Shown here in pieces: positions 33,388-43,798 of a stretch of DNA of 64,000 nt; position 1 is the first letter of the stretch; each line of letters opens with the position of its first letter. The notes under the pieces are model-generated. The model ran no database searches, was not told the origin of the DNA, and saw only the letters and a program-made list of their open reading frames with translations. The position numbers and the translations under genes were made by a program. The stretch spans positions 1 through 64,000 of the forward strand of contig NZ_JONT01000013.1 of NCBI RefSeq assembly GCF_000711975.1, in the 5' to 3' direction. The DNA comes from Desulfofalx alkaliphila DSM 12257. Lineage in GTDB: Bacteria; Bacillota; Desulfotomaculia; Desulfotomaculales; Desulfohalotomaculaceae.

Positions 33388-33879
33388 ATGATTATAATGG
33401 GGGTTGATCCTGGAACAGCCATTACAGGTTATGGACTGGTTTATTATTCTCGCAACAGATTTAAACTGGTTGATTGTGGAGTGATTAGGACCCAATCAAC
33501 ATTACCTCTATATAAACGGTTAAGCACCTTGTACAGCGATTTAACTGCACTGATTAATGAATTTAAGCCCCAGCAGTATGCGGTTGAAGAGCTTTTCTTT
33601 AACAAAAATACCCGTACCGCATTGGCGGTGGGCCACGCCAGGGGTGTGGCTTTACTTGCGGGAGCCAAGGTTGGGTTGGATGTATTTGAATATACGCCCT
33701 TGCAGGTGAAACAGGCTGTGGTAGGTCATGGGCGTGCCCAAAAACATCAGGTACAGTATATGGTGAAGGAAATACTTAAATTGCCGGCGGTGCCTAAGCC
33801 CGATGATGCAGCAGATGCTCTGGCAGTGGCCATTTGTCACGCCCATTTTACCGGTGCCATGGGGAGGGTTTCCCTATGA
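33388..33879 (+). CDS. ruvC: Holliday junction resolvase RuvC
   Basis: The endonuclease that cuts Holliday junctions in the RuvABC complex. The 163-residue protein has all catalytic acids: D in GVDPGTA, E in AVEELFF, and the pair in [20 protein letters not shown] precedes the ATG. Its TGA overlaps the ruvA ATG (ATGA), so the two are translationally coupled. Length is normal for the family. Confidence 0.96.
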   Translation: MIIMGVDPGTAITGYGLVYYSRNRFKLVDCGVIRTQSTLPLYKRLSTLYSDLTALINEFKPQQYAVEELFFNKNTRTALAVGHARGVALLAGAKVGLDVFEYTPLQVKQAVVGHGRAQKHQVQYMVKEILKLPAVPKPDDAADALAVAICHAHFTGAMGRVSL

Positions 33880-34496
33880 TAGCTTTTCTGCGCGGCAAAT
33901 TGGCTGCTGAAACAATTGGTTCGGTGGTGCTGGATGTAAACGGTGTCGGTTATAGACTGCTGGTGCCTAACAGTACCTCTGCGCTGATGCCAAAGATAGG
34001 TGAAGAGGTTTTTTTGTACACTCATTTAGTTGTACGTGAAAATAACATGCAGCTCTATGGCTTTAGTACGGAGGATGAGCTCTCTACATTTTTAGCCCTA
34101 CTGAATGTTACCGGTGTGGGCCCTAAGGGGGCCTTATCGGTGCTGTCCGTATACCGGCCGGGGGAGTTTAAAAGTATTATTGACCGTGAGGATATAAAGG
34201 CAATTATTAAGGTGCCCGGCGTTGGCAAGAAAACGGCACAGCGGCTAATTTTGGAATTAAAAGATAAGCTTGCTGATATTAAACCGGTGGAACAAAATAG
34301 CCAGTCACCGGGAAATTCCCTTGGTTCTTTGAGGGTTGATGCAGAATTTGCCTTGTTGGCATTGGGTTATAAACAATCCGAGGCACAAGAGGCGGTGCTG
34401 TGGGCGGCAGAATATCAGCCTGCGCCGGAGGATACTGCCGGTTTAGTAAAACTGGCACTTAAATACTTAATGACAAATAGCGGTGATAAAAGATGA
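33876..34496 (+). CDS. ruvA: Holliday junction helicase subunit RuvA
   Basis: RuvA binds four-way junctions and loads RuvB for branch migration. The 206-residue protein has the N-terminal OB fold ([13 protein letters not shown]), two helix-hairpin-helix motifs ([16 protein letters not shown] and [15 protein letters not shown]), and a C-terminal UBA-like RuvB-binding domain (about 155-206). It starts at ATG 33876 in an ATGA overlap with ruvC and ends in an ATGA overlap with ruvB. Confidence 0.96.
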   Translation: MIAFLRGKLAAETIGSVVLDVNGVGYRLLVPNSTSALMPKIGEEVFLYTHLVVRENNMQLYGFSTEDELSTFLALLNVTGVGPKGALSVLSVYRPGEFKSIIDREDIKAIIKVPGVGKKTAQRLILELKDKLADIKPVEQNSQSPGNSLGSLRVDAEFALLALGYKQSEAQEAVLWAAEYQPAPEDTAGLVKLALKYLMTNSGDKR

Positions 34497-35500
34497 TTGA
34501 AAGGGATCAGCGCATGGTTACTGCCACTGTAACTGAGCATGACAATGAATTGGAAAACAGTTTAAGGCCCCGTTTTTTGGGGGAATATATAGGGCAGCAA
34601 AAGGTGAAAGAAACAATAGAGCTGTTTATTAAGGCTGCCCAAGGACGGGGAGAAATACTGGATCATGTCTTGTTATTCGGTCCGCCAGGCCTTGGCAAAA
34701 CCACCTTGGCGGGGATTATTGCCAATGAAATGGGGGTTGACCTTCGCATCACCTCCGGGCCGGCCATTGAGCGCCCCGGGGATTTGGCAGCCATTCTTAC
34801 CAACTTAAATCACGGGGATGTGCTGTTTATAGACGAAATACATCGCTTAAGTCGTTCGGTGGAAGAAGTTTTGTACCCTGCCATGGAAGATTTTGCCCTG
34901 GATATTGTAATTGGCAAGGGCCCGGCGGCACGCTCGATAAGGATTGACCTGCCTAAATTTACCTTGGTTGGGGCCACCACCCGGGCAGGTTTGTTGACCT
35001 CCCCCCTTAGGGACAGGTTTGGTGTGCTCAGCAGGCTGGAGTTTTATAAGCCCAGTGAATTGGCGGCTATCCTATGCCGCTCGGCCCGTATATTAGGTGT
35101 GCCCTTGGGGGAAGGGGGCGTGGAGGAAATTGCCAAAAGATCCCGGGGGACACCGCGCATAGCAAACAGGCTGTTGAAGCGGGTGAGGGACTATGCCCAG
35201 GTTAAGGCAGACGGAGTAATAACAGAGAAAGTTGCTGACAGGGCCTTAGGTTTTTTTGAGGTGGACTCATTGGGTTTGGACAGTTCTGATCGCAGGTTAT
35301 TAGAAACTATAATTGTAAAATTCGGCGGCGGCCCGGTGGGTTTAGATACCCTTGCAGCCTCCACCGGTGACGAGGCAGGTACCATAGAAGATGTGCTGGA
35401 GCCATATCTGCTGCAGCAGGGCTTAATATCAAGGAGCCCCAGGGGTAGAATTGCAACTGATTTGGCATATCGCCATCTGGGAATAGCCCGCCCAAGCTAA
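34493..35500 (+). CDS. ruvB: Holliday junction helicase ATPase RuvB
   Basis: The AAA+ motor for branch migration, 335 residues. Walker A is GPPGLGKTT, Walker B is LFIDEIHRL, sensor 1 is [20 protein letters not shown] and the C-terminal winged-helix domain covers about 260-335. ATG 34493 overlaps the ruvA stop; ATG 34514 preceded by AAAGGGA is an alternative and would drop seven poorly conserved residues. It completes the ruvCAB unit. Confidence 0.96.
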   Translation: MIERDQRMVTATVTEHDNELENSLRPRFLGEYIGQQKVKETIELFIKAAQGRGEILDHVLLFGPPGLGKTTLAGIIANEMGVDLRITSGPAIERPGDLAAILTNLNHGDVLFIDEIHRLSRSVEEVLYPAMEDFALDIVIGKGPAARSIRIDLPKFTLVGATTRAGLLTSPLRDRFGVLSRLEFYKPSELAAILCRSARILGVPLGEGGVEEIAKRSRGTPRIANRLLKRVRDYAQVKADGVITEKVADRALGFFEVDSLGLDSSDRRLLETIIVKFGGGPVGLDTLAASTGDEAGTIEDVLEPYLLQQGLISRSPRGRIATDLAYRHLGIARPS

Positions 35501-35564
35501 TGGTGCAGCAAAGGATGGCCCTTGGTGCTAATTATCAATCTTAATTATTGAAGAAGGGATGTTT

Positions 35565-36107
35565 ATGCCTAAGATACTACTGCACAGTTGCTGCGGCCCA
35601 TGTACAATTTACCCTTTGGAGCATTTGTTAACTGAAGAATTCACCGTTATGGCACATTTTTATAATCCAAACATTCACCCCTACACCGAATGGCAAAAGC
35701 GCAAGGAAAACTTTAGGTGGTTTGCTGACCATAATCACCTAAAAGCCATTATTGAAGATGACTACGACCTGGAGGGCTTTTTACAAAGGGTGGTGCACCG
35801 GGAGACAACCCGGTGTAGGTACTGCTACTGGATGAGGTTAAACAGGACGGCGCAGCTGGCCCGCAAGGGAAAGTTCGATGCCTTTACCACTACGCTTCTT
35901 GTCAGTCCCTTCCAAAAACATAATCTGATAAAGGAAATTGGTGAAGAGGTGGGGGAAAAATATGGCGTACCCTTTTACTATGCTGACTTTCGCCCGGGCT
36001 TTAAAGACGCTTATATGAAGGCGAAGGAGACCGGCCACTACAGGCAGCAGTACTGCGGCTGTATCTACAGCGAGAAAGAGCGCTATATGAAGAAAGGAGA
36101 GAAATAA
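35565..36107 (+). CDS. queH: Epoxyqueuosine reductase QueH
   Basis: QueH (DUF208) reduces epoxyqueuosine to queuosine in tRNA, the last step of Q biosynthesis, replacing the unrelated QueG. The 180-residue protein shows the family pattern: HSCCGPCTIYPLE at the N-terminus, TRCRYCYWMRL near 84-95, and QYCGCIYS near the C-terminus; these cysteines ligate Fe-S and metal centres. ATG 35565 is chosen because AGAAGGG (35552-35558) is 6 nt upstream; ATG 35559 abuts the SD. Two other queuosine genes, queA and tgt, lie 2-3 kb downstream. Confidence 0.93.
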   Translation: MPKILLHSCCGPCTIYPLEHLLTEEFTVMAHFYNPNIHPYTEWQKRKENFRWFADHNHLKAIIEDDYDLEGFLQRVVHRETTRCRYCYWMRLNRTAQLARKGKFDAFTTTLLVSPFQKHNLIKEIGEEVGEKYGVPFYYADFRPGFKDAYMKAKETGHYRQQYCGCIYSEKERYMKKGEK

Positions 36108-36108
36108 G

Positions 36109-36333
36109 ATGGAACCCATTCAGTCCCTGGGAAAAATGGTGCTGCTTATGGGAGTGCTGCTGTTAGTGATAGGTGGACTAATGATGGGTTTCGGTAAAAT
36201 TTTTAATTTCGGCAAACTGCCCGGAGATATTCATATGCAAAAAGGAAACCTTACCGTTTACTTTCCCATAGGCACCATGATAGTGATTAGCTTACTGTTA
36301 ACAATTTTGGCCAATTTATTTTTTAGAAGATGA
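36109..36333 (+). CDS. DUF2905 membrane protein
   Basis: A 74-residue protein with two hydrophobic segments (about 8-28 and 51-70) joined by FGKIFNFGKLPGDIHMQKGN, the conserved core of DUF2905. Function is unknown. It starts 1 bp after queH with GAAAGGAG in the queH 3' end, so it is probably co-translated. In Firmicutes such genes are common near ruvB and queA. Confidence 0.88.
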   Translation: MEPIQSLGKMVLLMGVLLLVIGGLMMGFGKIFNFGKLPGDIHMQKGNLTVYFPIGTMIVISLLLTILANLFFRR

Positions 36334-36337
36334 CTTT

Positions 36338-36366
36338 TAGGGGCAGCCCCCAGGGGCCGCCCCTAG
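36338..36366 (+). terminator. Possible terminator after DUF2905 gene
   Basis: TAGGGGC and GCCCCTA flank an internal CCCC/GGGG pair. The T run is poor (GAAATTTCATCTTTT), so it is only a weak candidate. Confidence 0.35.
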
Positions 36367-36410
36367 AAATTTCATCTTTTCGCTCCCCACGGCAGGGAGT
36401 TGGCAACATC

Positions 36411-36417
36411 TGTCGAA
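36411..36417 (+). promoter_or_regulatory. Possible Spo0A box before spoIID-like gene
   Basis: TGTCGAA is an exact match to the 0A-box core and lies about 50 bp before a sporulation-type gene. Around eight such heptamers are expected by chance in 64 kb on both strands, so it is only suggestive. Confidence 0.25.
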
Positions 36418-36465
36418 ATATAGTATTTATGTCAAAATTGGTTTAAATAACAGGGGGAGCAGCAA

Positions 36466-37866
36466 ATGTTTAAAAAAACACTGGCATATTTGACCATATT
36501 GGCAGTGGTCTTGTGTACACCCATGCTTTGTCTCAATAACCTGAGTACTGCTGAAGGTGGGGTTGCTGTAACTCCTACTACCATACGCATCGGCCTGTTG
36601 CGGGATGTGCCGGAGGTTCATTTTTCTGTGCAGGGTAAATACATGCTAAAGAATGGATACAACGGACAGGTGATAGCCATGGCGGAGCCGGGTCAAGCCT
36701 ATGTGGTGGAGCCGGCAGACCGAGGGAATTCCATTAGTTTAAGGGCCGGGGGTATGCAGTTAGGCTCCTTTAAAGGACCCATAGTGTTGCAGCGGGTAAC
36801 CGAAGAAATTAGCATTACCTCGGGCTCCGGTGCGCTGGTTAAAAGAACCGGTGCCCACAGTTTAAGTGCAGTTGATGCCACCGGCGCAGTCACATCACTT
36901 TCCGACAATTTATCCGCCTATGCCGTCCTATCTGCCCAGGGGACCGGCAAACTGGTGGCCAATGATGAACTGCACTTGGTTACACTGTACCATGGCGGTT
37001 CATCTAAACGATACCGCGGGGATTTTGATTTTAGGATGGGCGATGCCGGCATTACCGCCATTAACGATGTACCCTTTGAAGAATACTTATACAGTGTGGT
37101 GCCCAGCGAGATGCCTGCCACTTGGCCGGAAGAGGCATTGAAAGCCCAGGCAGTGGTGGCCCGTACCTATGCCCTATATTCCAGAGGCCAATATATTTCA
37201 TACGGCTTTGATTTGCTGGCCACCCAGCAAAGTCAGGTTTACCACGGATACGATTACGAACATCCGTCAACCACCCGGGCGGTGCAGCAAACTCAGGGTC
37301 AGGTTTTAACCCACCGTGATAGTTTGATAATGTCGGTTTTCCATTCCAGCAGCGGCGGTTATATTGGTAACTGCGGTGAGATTTGGCTGCAAAATGTGCC
37401 CTATCTTAAAGCAAAGCCAGATCCCTATGACTACAATGACATACATTACAAGTGGTCGGTAACCGTCAGTGCACAGCAACTGGCTAATCAACTGACTTCA
37501 AGGGACTGTGAGTTTAGTGCAGTCTATGATATTCAAGAAGTAAAACGGGATGAAAGTAAATCAAGGGTAACTTCTTTACGCCTGGTGGGTTTAGATGCCA
37601 AGGGCAACCCCAAGGAAATTGTCATTTCCAATGCCGACCGGGTACGTACAGTATTGGGTCTAAAAAGCAGCCTTTTCACCATGGACAAACAATATGACAG
37701 TGATAACAAGCTGTCTGCGGTGACCTTTGAAGGTAATGGCTGGGGGCACGGTTTAGGAATGAGTCAATACGGTGCCTTGGGAATGGCCAACAAGGGTTAT
37801 AACTATCAGGACATTTTGCAATACTACTACACAGATGTAAAACTAGATTATAATTATGGAGTATGA
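36466..37866 (+). CDS. SpoIID/LytB-domain protein
   Basis: A 466-residue secreted or membrane-anchored protein with an N-terminal signal/anchor (about 4-26). The SpoIID/LytB domain begins near 190 (YRGDFDFRMG...INDVPFEEYLYSVVPSEMPATWP, LKAQAVVARTYAL) and ends with GNGWGHGLGMSQYGALGMA. SpoIID is a lytic transglycosylase that degrades peptidoglycan during engulfment; the family's catalytic glutamate is likely in the PSEMPATW region. The protein is longer than typical SpoIID, with an extra N-terminal region (about 35-180), so LytB-type wall hydrolase is also possible. GGGGGAG precedes ATG 36466. Confidence 0.85.
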   Translation: MFKKTLAYLTILAVVLCTPMLCLNNLSTAEGGVAVTPTTIRIGLLRDVPEVHFSVQGKYMLKNGYNGQVIAMAEPGQAYVVEPADRGNSISLRAGGMQLGSFKGPIVLQRVTEEISITSGSGALVKRTGAHSLSAVDATGAVTSLSDNLSAYAVLSAQGTGKLVANDELHLVTLYHGGSSKRYRGDFDFRMGDAGITAINDVPFEEYLYSVVPSEMPATWPEEALKAQAVVARTYALYSRGQYISYGFDLLATQQSQVYHGYDYEHPSTTRAVQQTQGQVLTHRDSLIMSVFHSSSGGYIGNCGEIWLQNVPYLKAKPDPYDYNDIHYKWSVTVSAQQLANQLTSRDCEFSAVYDIQEVKRDESKSRVTSLRLVGLDAKGNPKEIVISNADRVRTVLGLKSSLFTMDKQYDSDNKLSAVTFEGNGWGHGLGMSQYGALGMANKGYNYQDILQYYYTDVKLDYNYGV

Positions 37867-37878
37867 TGTAGACTGGAT

Positions 37879-38916
37879 ATGTATAATACTTCTCACTATG
37901 ATTATTTCTTGCCTGAGGAATTAATTGCCCAAAGTCCACTGGAAAAAAGGGATCAGTCCAGGCTGATGGTGCTGCACAGAGAAACAGGACTAATTGAGCA
38001 CCGAAATTTTAGTGATCTTCTTTTATATTTAAAAAAGGGGGATACCTTGGTTGTCAATGAGACCAAGGTACTACCCGCCAGACTTTTCGGTGAACGTCAG
38101 AAGACCGGGGCAAAAATAGAAGTGCTGCTCTTAAAACAATTAAGTGAAAGCCGATGGGAAGTGCTGGTCAAGCCCGGCAAAAAGGCAAAAATAGGTGAAA
38201 AACTTATATTTAAAAACAAGGGCCGGGTAATAATGGATGCTCTGGTGACAGATAATACCGCTGCCGGTGGTAAGGTGCTGCAATTTAACTACAAGGGTAA
38301 CTTTCTGGAAGTAATTGATGCCATTGGCACTATGCCCCTGCCACCGTACATAAAGGAACAGTTAAAGGATAAGGACCGTTACCAAACAATTTACGCCCGG
38401 CAGGAGGGTTCGGCAGCGGCGCCCACTGCCGGCTTGCACTTTACACCGGAATTAATTGCCGGTTTGCAGCAAGAGGGGATACAAATTGCAAAAATATTAT
38501 TGCATGTGGGCCTGGGAACCTTTCGCCCGGTACAAACGGAGGACGTTCGCCGGCACCAAATGCATGAAGAATATTACCAGGTTACCCCCCAGGCCGCTGA
38601 CATTATAAACAGAAACCGTAAACAGGGAGGACGCATTATAGCAGTTGGTACCACCAGTGTGCGCACCCTGGAAACGGTGGCTGATTCCAAGGGTGAGGTA
38701 CAAGCGGGCAGCGGCTGGACAGATATTTTTATTTATCCCGGCTATAAATTTAAATGCGTAGACTGTTTAATAACTAACTTTCACTTACCAAAATCGACAC
38801 TGTTAATGTTGGTGTCTGCACTGGCGGGCAGGGATAAGGTACTGGAAGCCTATGGCCAGGCAGTGCAGCACAAGTACAGATTTTTTAGTTTTGGTGATGC
38901 AATGCTGATCATATAA
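37879..38916 (+). CDS. queA: S-adenosylmethionine:tRNA ribosyltransferase-isomerase QueA
   Basis: QueA adds the epoxycyclopentane unit of queuosine to preQ1-modified tRNA, using the ribosyl part of S-adenosylmethionine. The 345-residue protein has [51 protein letters not shown] and [18 protein letters not shown], all conserved. It begins 12 bp after the spoIID-like gene; the SD is weak (no clear purine run 5-10 nt upstream), so coupling is likely. It is followed at 12 bp by tgt. Confidence 0.95.
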   Translation: MYNTSHYDYFLPEELIAQSPLEKRDQSRLMVLHRETGLIEHRNFSDLLLYLKKGDTLVVNETKVLPARLFGERQKTGAKIEVLLLKQLSESRWEVLVKPGKKAKIGEKLIFKNKGRVIMDALVTDNTAAGGKVLQFNYKGNFLEVIDAIGTMPLPPYIKEQLKDKDRYQTIYARQEGSAAAPTAGLHFTPELIAGLQQEGIQIAKILLHVGLGTFRPVQTEDVRRHQMHEEYYQVTPQAADIINRNRKQGGRIIAVGTTSVRTLETVADSKGEVQAGSGWTDIFIYPGYKFKCVDCLITNFHLPKSTLLMLVSALAGRDKVLEAYGQAVQHKYRFFSFGDAMLII

Positions 38917-40044
<1,128 letters not shown>

Positions 40045-40147
40045 TGAAAAATATGGATATAAAAGAAGGAATTCATATAATAAAACAGAATAGGTTATTT
40101 TGGAAATAAAAAACTCATTATTCTGCTTATCGAAGGGGGGTTTGGTT

Positions 40148-40438
40148 TTGAGTCCTGAAATAGTATCAGTTCTTTATATAGTCGGTTTATTTGCGCTGCT
40201 GTGGTTTTTATTTATTCGCCCACAACAGAAGCGACAAAAGGAACACAACAAAATGATTAATGAGTTGCAAGTCAACGATGAGGTAACCACCGTCGGTGGT
40301 ATCTTGGCCACGGTAGTAAAAATCAAGGAAGACACTGTGGTATTAAGACTGGCTGACAATGTAAGGGTGGAGTTCCTTAAAACCGCTGTTGGTCAGGTGC
40401 GCCGAAAGGCCAATGAACCAAAGGATGATGACGACTAA
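40148..40438 (+). CDS. yajC: Preprotein translocase accessory protein YajC
   Basis: YajC associates with SecDF and assists protein export. The 96-residue protein has one N-terminal membrane helix (about 4-22) followed by FIRPQQKRQKEHNKMI and the conserved VNDEVTTVGGILATVVKI segment. The SD AGGGGGG (40134-40140) gives 7 nt spacing to TTG 40148. An upstream in-frame start near 40100 would extend through the SD and is unlikely. A terminator follows before the HD-domain gene. Confidence 0.9.
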   Translation: MSPEIVSVLYIVGLFALLWFLFIRPQQKRQKEHNKMINELQVNDEVTTVGGILATVVKIKEDTVVLRLADNVRVEFLKTAVGQVRRKANEPKDDDD

Positions 40439-40464
40439 AAGAGTAGACTTTGTCTACTCTTTTT
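40437..40464 (+). terminator. Terminator after yajC
   Basis: AAAAGAGTAGAC (40437-40448) pairs with GTCTACTCTTTT (40452-40463) around a TTT loop, ending in T's. Confidence 0.92.
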
Positions 40465-40506
40465 CCACATAATTTAAAGGAAATATAGAAGGAGGGCAAT
40501 ACTAAA

Positions 40507-41166
40507 TTGATAACCTTGGAGGATGTTAAAGCCAATCCCATTATAGATGCTTGCATAAGAAAGGGTAACCAATTTTTAGGCGCAATGGGATTTACCGAGC
40601 ATAGTTACCGCCATATTAATTTGGTTTCCAGCATCGCCCGGGAAATCATTGAAAAACTGGGTTATTCTAAAGAAGATGCAGAACTGGCAGCCATAGCCGG
40701 TTACTTGCATGACGTGGGTAATGTTATCAGCAGAAATGACCATGGCATATCAGGGGCAAACATAGTTTTTCCCATACTACTACAGATGGGTATGCCCCCT
40801 GATGATGTGGCCACAGTGGTCTCTGCCATTGCCAATCACGAAGAACAATACGGGCATCCGGTAAATCATGTGGCTGCAGCCCTAATCATTGCCGATAAGT
40901 CCGATGTGCATCGTTCACGGGTGCGCAACACCGATTTTGCCACCTTTGATATTCACGATCGGGTGAACTATGCCGCTGAACAGGCCTATATTTCAATTAA
41001 CGAGGAAACACGCACCATTACAATGGAGTTAAACATAGATATTGCCATCAGCTCGCCAATGGAATATTTTGAGATATTCTTAGACAGAATGATACTTTGC
41101 CGCCGGGCAGCTGCCCATTTGGGCTGTTCCTTTGAACTGGTCATTAATGGCTCAAAGCTAATTTAA
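40507..41166 (+). CDS. HD-domain phosphohydrolase-like protein
   Basis: A 219-residue HD-domain protein. Metal-ligand motifs are visible in SYRHINLVSS, YLHDVGN and IANHEEQYG, with IIADKSDVHRSR further on. Such proteins hydrolyse phosphate esters, for example nucleotides, but the substrate is unknown. The start is TTG 40507 with GGAGGG 10 nt upstream. It lies between yajC and secD, as in other Clostridia-related genomes, but is separated from both by a terminator and a promoter. Confidence 0.82.
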   Translation: MITLEDVKANPIIDACIRKGNQFLGAMGFTEHSYRHINLVSSIAREIIEKLGYSKEDAELAAIAGYLHDVGNVISRNDHGISGANIVFPILLQMGMPPDDVATVVSAIANHEEQYGHPVNHVAAALIIADKSDVHRSRVRNTDFATFDIHDRVNYAAEQAYISINEETRTITMELNIDIAISSPMEYFEIFLDRMILCRRAAAHLGCSFELVINGSKLI

Positions 41167-41191
41167 AGGCAGTGGCATAGGGTGTAATTAA

Positions 41192-41221
41192 TTGACAGGG
41201 TCCTGTATACAGGTATATAAT
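41192..41221 (+). promoter_or_regulatory. Sigma-A promoter of secD-secF with a palindrome in the spacer
   Basis: TTGACA (41192-41197) and TATAAT (41216-41221), spacer 18. CCTGTATACAGG (41202-41213), a perfect 12-bp palindrome, lies between the two hexamers, a placement typical of a repressor operator. The regulator is unknown. Confidence 0.75.
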
Positions 41222-41260
41222 GTTCTTTGTTTATTGTAGTAAAAGGGGGAACTTTTGATT

Positions 41261-42502
41261 ATGAGATGGGGCAGCACAATTAAATTATTTGTATTGCTAA
41301 CACTGATAGCAATGGTTGCTGTACTGGCCGTAACCCCTGTTTTTCCCAAAGATAAGGTGCCATGGTTGCCCTTAACCGATAATGTCAACCTGGGACTGGA
41401 TTTACAGGGCGGGGTACACGTAGTTTTAGAAGCTAAAGATACCGATGACATTAAAGTAGATCAAGAGAAAATGAATGCCCTGTTGGCCAACATTGAGCGC
41501 AGGGTAAACGCCTTTGGCGCAGCGGAACCTGTTGTTCAACAGCAGGGTGAACGCAGGGTGGTGGTGGAAATTGCCGGTATTGAAGACCCCGAGGCGGCGG
41601 TGGATTCTATGGTAAGAACTGCTTACCTGGAATTTATTGGCCCTGACGGGGAGATAATTCTTACCGGTGCCGATTTGAAAGATGCCCAAGAAAGTCAAGA
41701 CCCCCAAACCGGTAGAGTGCAGGTAAATTTAGAGTTTACGCCGGAGGGTGCAGCTAAATTTGCCCAAGCCACCACTAGATTTGTTAACCAAAATATTGCC
41801 ATATATTTAGATGGAGAATTGGTGCAGAATCCCAATGTAGATGAGCCAATTTTAAATGGTAGGGCTATGATCACCGGTTACAGCAGTTTGCCGGAGGCCC
41901 ATGATGTGGCTGTGCTGTTGCGTTCCGGGGCCTTGCCGGTAAAGGTGGAAGTGGAAGAGAAGCGCACCGTCGGCCCCACCCTGGGCCAGGACTCATTGGA
42001 CAGCTCTGTTAAAGCCGGGATAATCGGTGTAACACTGATTCTTGCCTTTATGATTACCTATTACCGCATACCGGGATTAATTGCCAATATAGCCTTGCTT
42101 ATCTATTCATTAATTGTATTGGGGCTCTTTACTGCCTTTAATGTTGTGCTGACCTTACCCGGCATTGCCGGATTTATTCTGTCGGTGGGTATAGCGGTGG
42201 ATGCCAACATTGTTATATTTGAGCGCATTAAGGAAGAATTGAAAAACGGTAAAAGTTTACGTTCAGCTGTGGATTCAGGGTTTAAAAGAGGTTTTACGGC
42301 TGTGCTTGATGCCAACGTCACCACACTGCTGGCGGCGGGAGTGCTGTATTTCCTTGGACACAGTGTAATCAAGGGCTTTGCGCTTACGCTGTTTATCGGC
42401 ATCTCAGTGAGCATGTTTACCGCTGTTACATTAACACGATGGTTGCTACATCTTACGGTGGATACCCGGTTGATTAAAAATACAAAGTATTTTGGGGCAT
42501 AA
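41261..42502 (+). CDS. secD: Protein translocase subunit SecD
   Basis: SecD and SecF use the proton-motive force to help complete SecA-driven export. The 413-residue protein has an N-terminal helix, LGLDLQGGVHVVLEA, a large extracytoplasmic domain (about 35-235), and five further helices with GIAVDANIVIFERIKEEL. ATG 41261 lies 10 nt after AGGGGGA; TTG 41255 is an equally possible start (4 nt). secF follows after 12 bp. Confidence 0.95.
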   Translation: MRWGSTIKLFVLLTLIAMVAVLAVTPVFPKDKVPWLPLTDNVNLGLDLQGGVHVVLEAKDTDDIKVDQEKMNALLANIERRVNAFGAAEPVVQQQGERRVVVEIAGIEDPEAAVDSMVRTAYLEFIGPDGEIILTGADLKDAQESQDPQTGRVQVNLEFTPEGAAKFAQATTRFVNQNIAIYLDGELVQNPNVDEPILNGRAMITGYSSLPEAHDVAVLLRSGALPVKVEVEEKRTVGPTLGQDSLDSSVKAGIIGVTLILAFMITYYRIPGLIANIALLIYSLIVLGLFTAFNVVLTLPGIAGFILSVGIAVDANIVIFERIKEELKNGKSLRSAVDSGFKRGFTAVLDANVTTLLAAGVLYFLGHSVIKGFALTLFIGISVSMFTAVTLTRWLLHLTVDTRLIKNTKYFGA

Positions 42503-42514
42503 GGGGGGAGAAGC

Positions 42515-43405
42515 GTGCCTTTTAATCCTTTCAATATAGTTCATAAGCGGAGATACTGGTATATTATATCGGCAATACTCATCATCCCCGGTCTTATATC
42601 CTTGTTTTTCCAAGGGTTAAACCTGGGTATCCACTTTACCGGCGGAAATATCACTGAGATTAGGGTGGATCAATCAGTGACCACAGCCCAGGTGCGGGAA
42701 GTGGTAAGAAATCAGGAGCTGACTGATCGGTATATTCAAGAAAGTACCGACGGTGTATTTTTAATACGTACCGAAGTGTTGACAGAGCAAGAGACTAATG
42801 CTTTGCTGGCTGCACTGGATGAAGAATTGGGTGGCATGACCCTATTGCGCAGCGATAAGGTTGGCCCCACCATCGGCGCGGAAATTGCCCGCAATGCACT
42901 GATAGCTTTAGCCATTGCTGCGGTGTTAATGATGTTGTATATTGCTTGGCGGTTTGAATTTACCAAGGGCCTTGCAACCATTGCCACCATAGTACATGAT
43001 GTGCTGGTGACGGTGGGTATAATATCACTGTTACAGTTGGAAGTTGACAGTGCCTTTGTTGCCGCTGTCTTAACCATAGTTGGTTATACCATTAACGCCA
43101 CCATTATAATCTTTGATCGAATCAGGGAAAATATGGTATTAAAAAGGGGCATGAAAGTAGACCAAGTTATTAACATCAGTGTGTGGCAAACCTTGAATAG
43201 AACCGTTAATACTTCACTTACAGTATTGTTTGTGCTGGTGCCCTTGTTTATTTTTGGCGGCACCACCTTAAAGGGCTTTGCCCTGGCCTTGATCATCGGT
43301 GTTACTGCCGGGGCTTATTCATCAATGTTCTTGGCCGGTACCCTGTGGTATGACATAATCGGTGAAAGACGCCGTAAAAGGCTGGTGCGGGGTGAACAGA
43401 GTTAA
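42515..43405 (+). CDS. secF: Protein translocase subunit SecF
   Basis: SecF, partner of SecD, 296 residues with six predicted membrane helices. The N-terminus has GLNLGIHFTGGNITEI, then the short extracytoplasmic domain, LLRSDKVGPTIGAEIARNA, and TIVGYTINATIIIFDRIREN. The start is GTG 42515 with AAGGGGGGAG upstream. The pair is not fused, unlike in Bacillus subtilis. A terminator follows. Confidence 0.95.
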   Translation: MPFNPFNIVHKRRYWYIISAILIIPGLISLFFQGLNLGIHFTGGNITEIRVDQSVTTAQVREVVRNQELTDRYIQESTDGVFLIRTEVLTEQETNALLAALDEELGGMTLLRSDKVGPTIGAEIARNALIALAIAAVLMMLYIAWRFEFTKGLATIATIVHDVLVTVGIISLLQLEVDSAFVAAVLTIVGYTINATIIIFDRIRENMVLKRGMKVDQVINISVWQTLNRTVNTSLTVLFVLVPLFIFGGTTLKGFALALIIGVTAGAYSSMFLAGTLWYDIIGERRRKRLVRGEQS

Positions 43406-43415
43406 ATAATAAAAT

Positions 43416-43442
43416 ACGCGGGTTAGCCCGCGTGATTTTTTT
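43416..43442 (+). terminator. Terminator of secD-secF
   Basis: ACGCGGG (43416-43422) pairs with CCCGCGT (43427-43433) around TTAG, then GATTTTTTT. Confidence 0.9.
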
Positions 43443-43485
43443 ATACTTATAAAAAAGCTCATGATCCTTTGAGGGGGGTAAGCAG

Positions 43486-43785
43486 TTGAAACATTTAAAA
43501 AAAGGTGAAGGTGGCAATAGAGTTATCATATCGGTAATTGGAAAAGACCGGGTGGGTATAATTGCCGAAGTTACCACCATATTACAGCAGTCCAATATAA
43601 ATGTGTTAGATATTAGTCAAACCATTATGCAGGATTTATTTGCCATGATATTAGTGGCCGATATGAATGAAAGTAAAGTAGACATGGCGGAATTAAAAGA
43701 TCTGCTCATCGCCAAGGGTGAAGAATTGGGTGTTCGCATTGATGCCCAACATGAAGATGTATTTTTATACATGCATAGGATATAG
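43486..43785 (+). CDS. ACT-domain protein (UPF0237)
   Basis: A 99-residue single ACT domain (RVIISVIGKDRVGIIAEVTTILQQ) of the UPF0237 type. ACT domains usually bind small ligands, often amino acids, to regulate partner proteins. The start is TTG 43486 with GAGGGGGG 6-10 nt upstream. It is followed 13 bp later by the UPF0210 gene. The two families occur together in many Firmicutes, which suggests a regulatory-catalytic pair, but I do not know the role. Confidence 0.85.
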   Translation: MKHLKKGEGGNRVIISVIGKDRVGIIAEVTTILQQSNINVLDISQTIMQDLFAMILVADMNESKVDMAELKDLLIAKGEELGVRIDAQHEDVFLYMHRI

Positions 43786-43798
43786 GGGGCAGTAAGGG

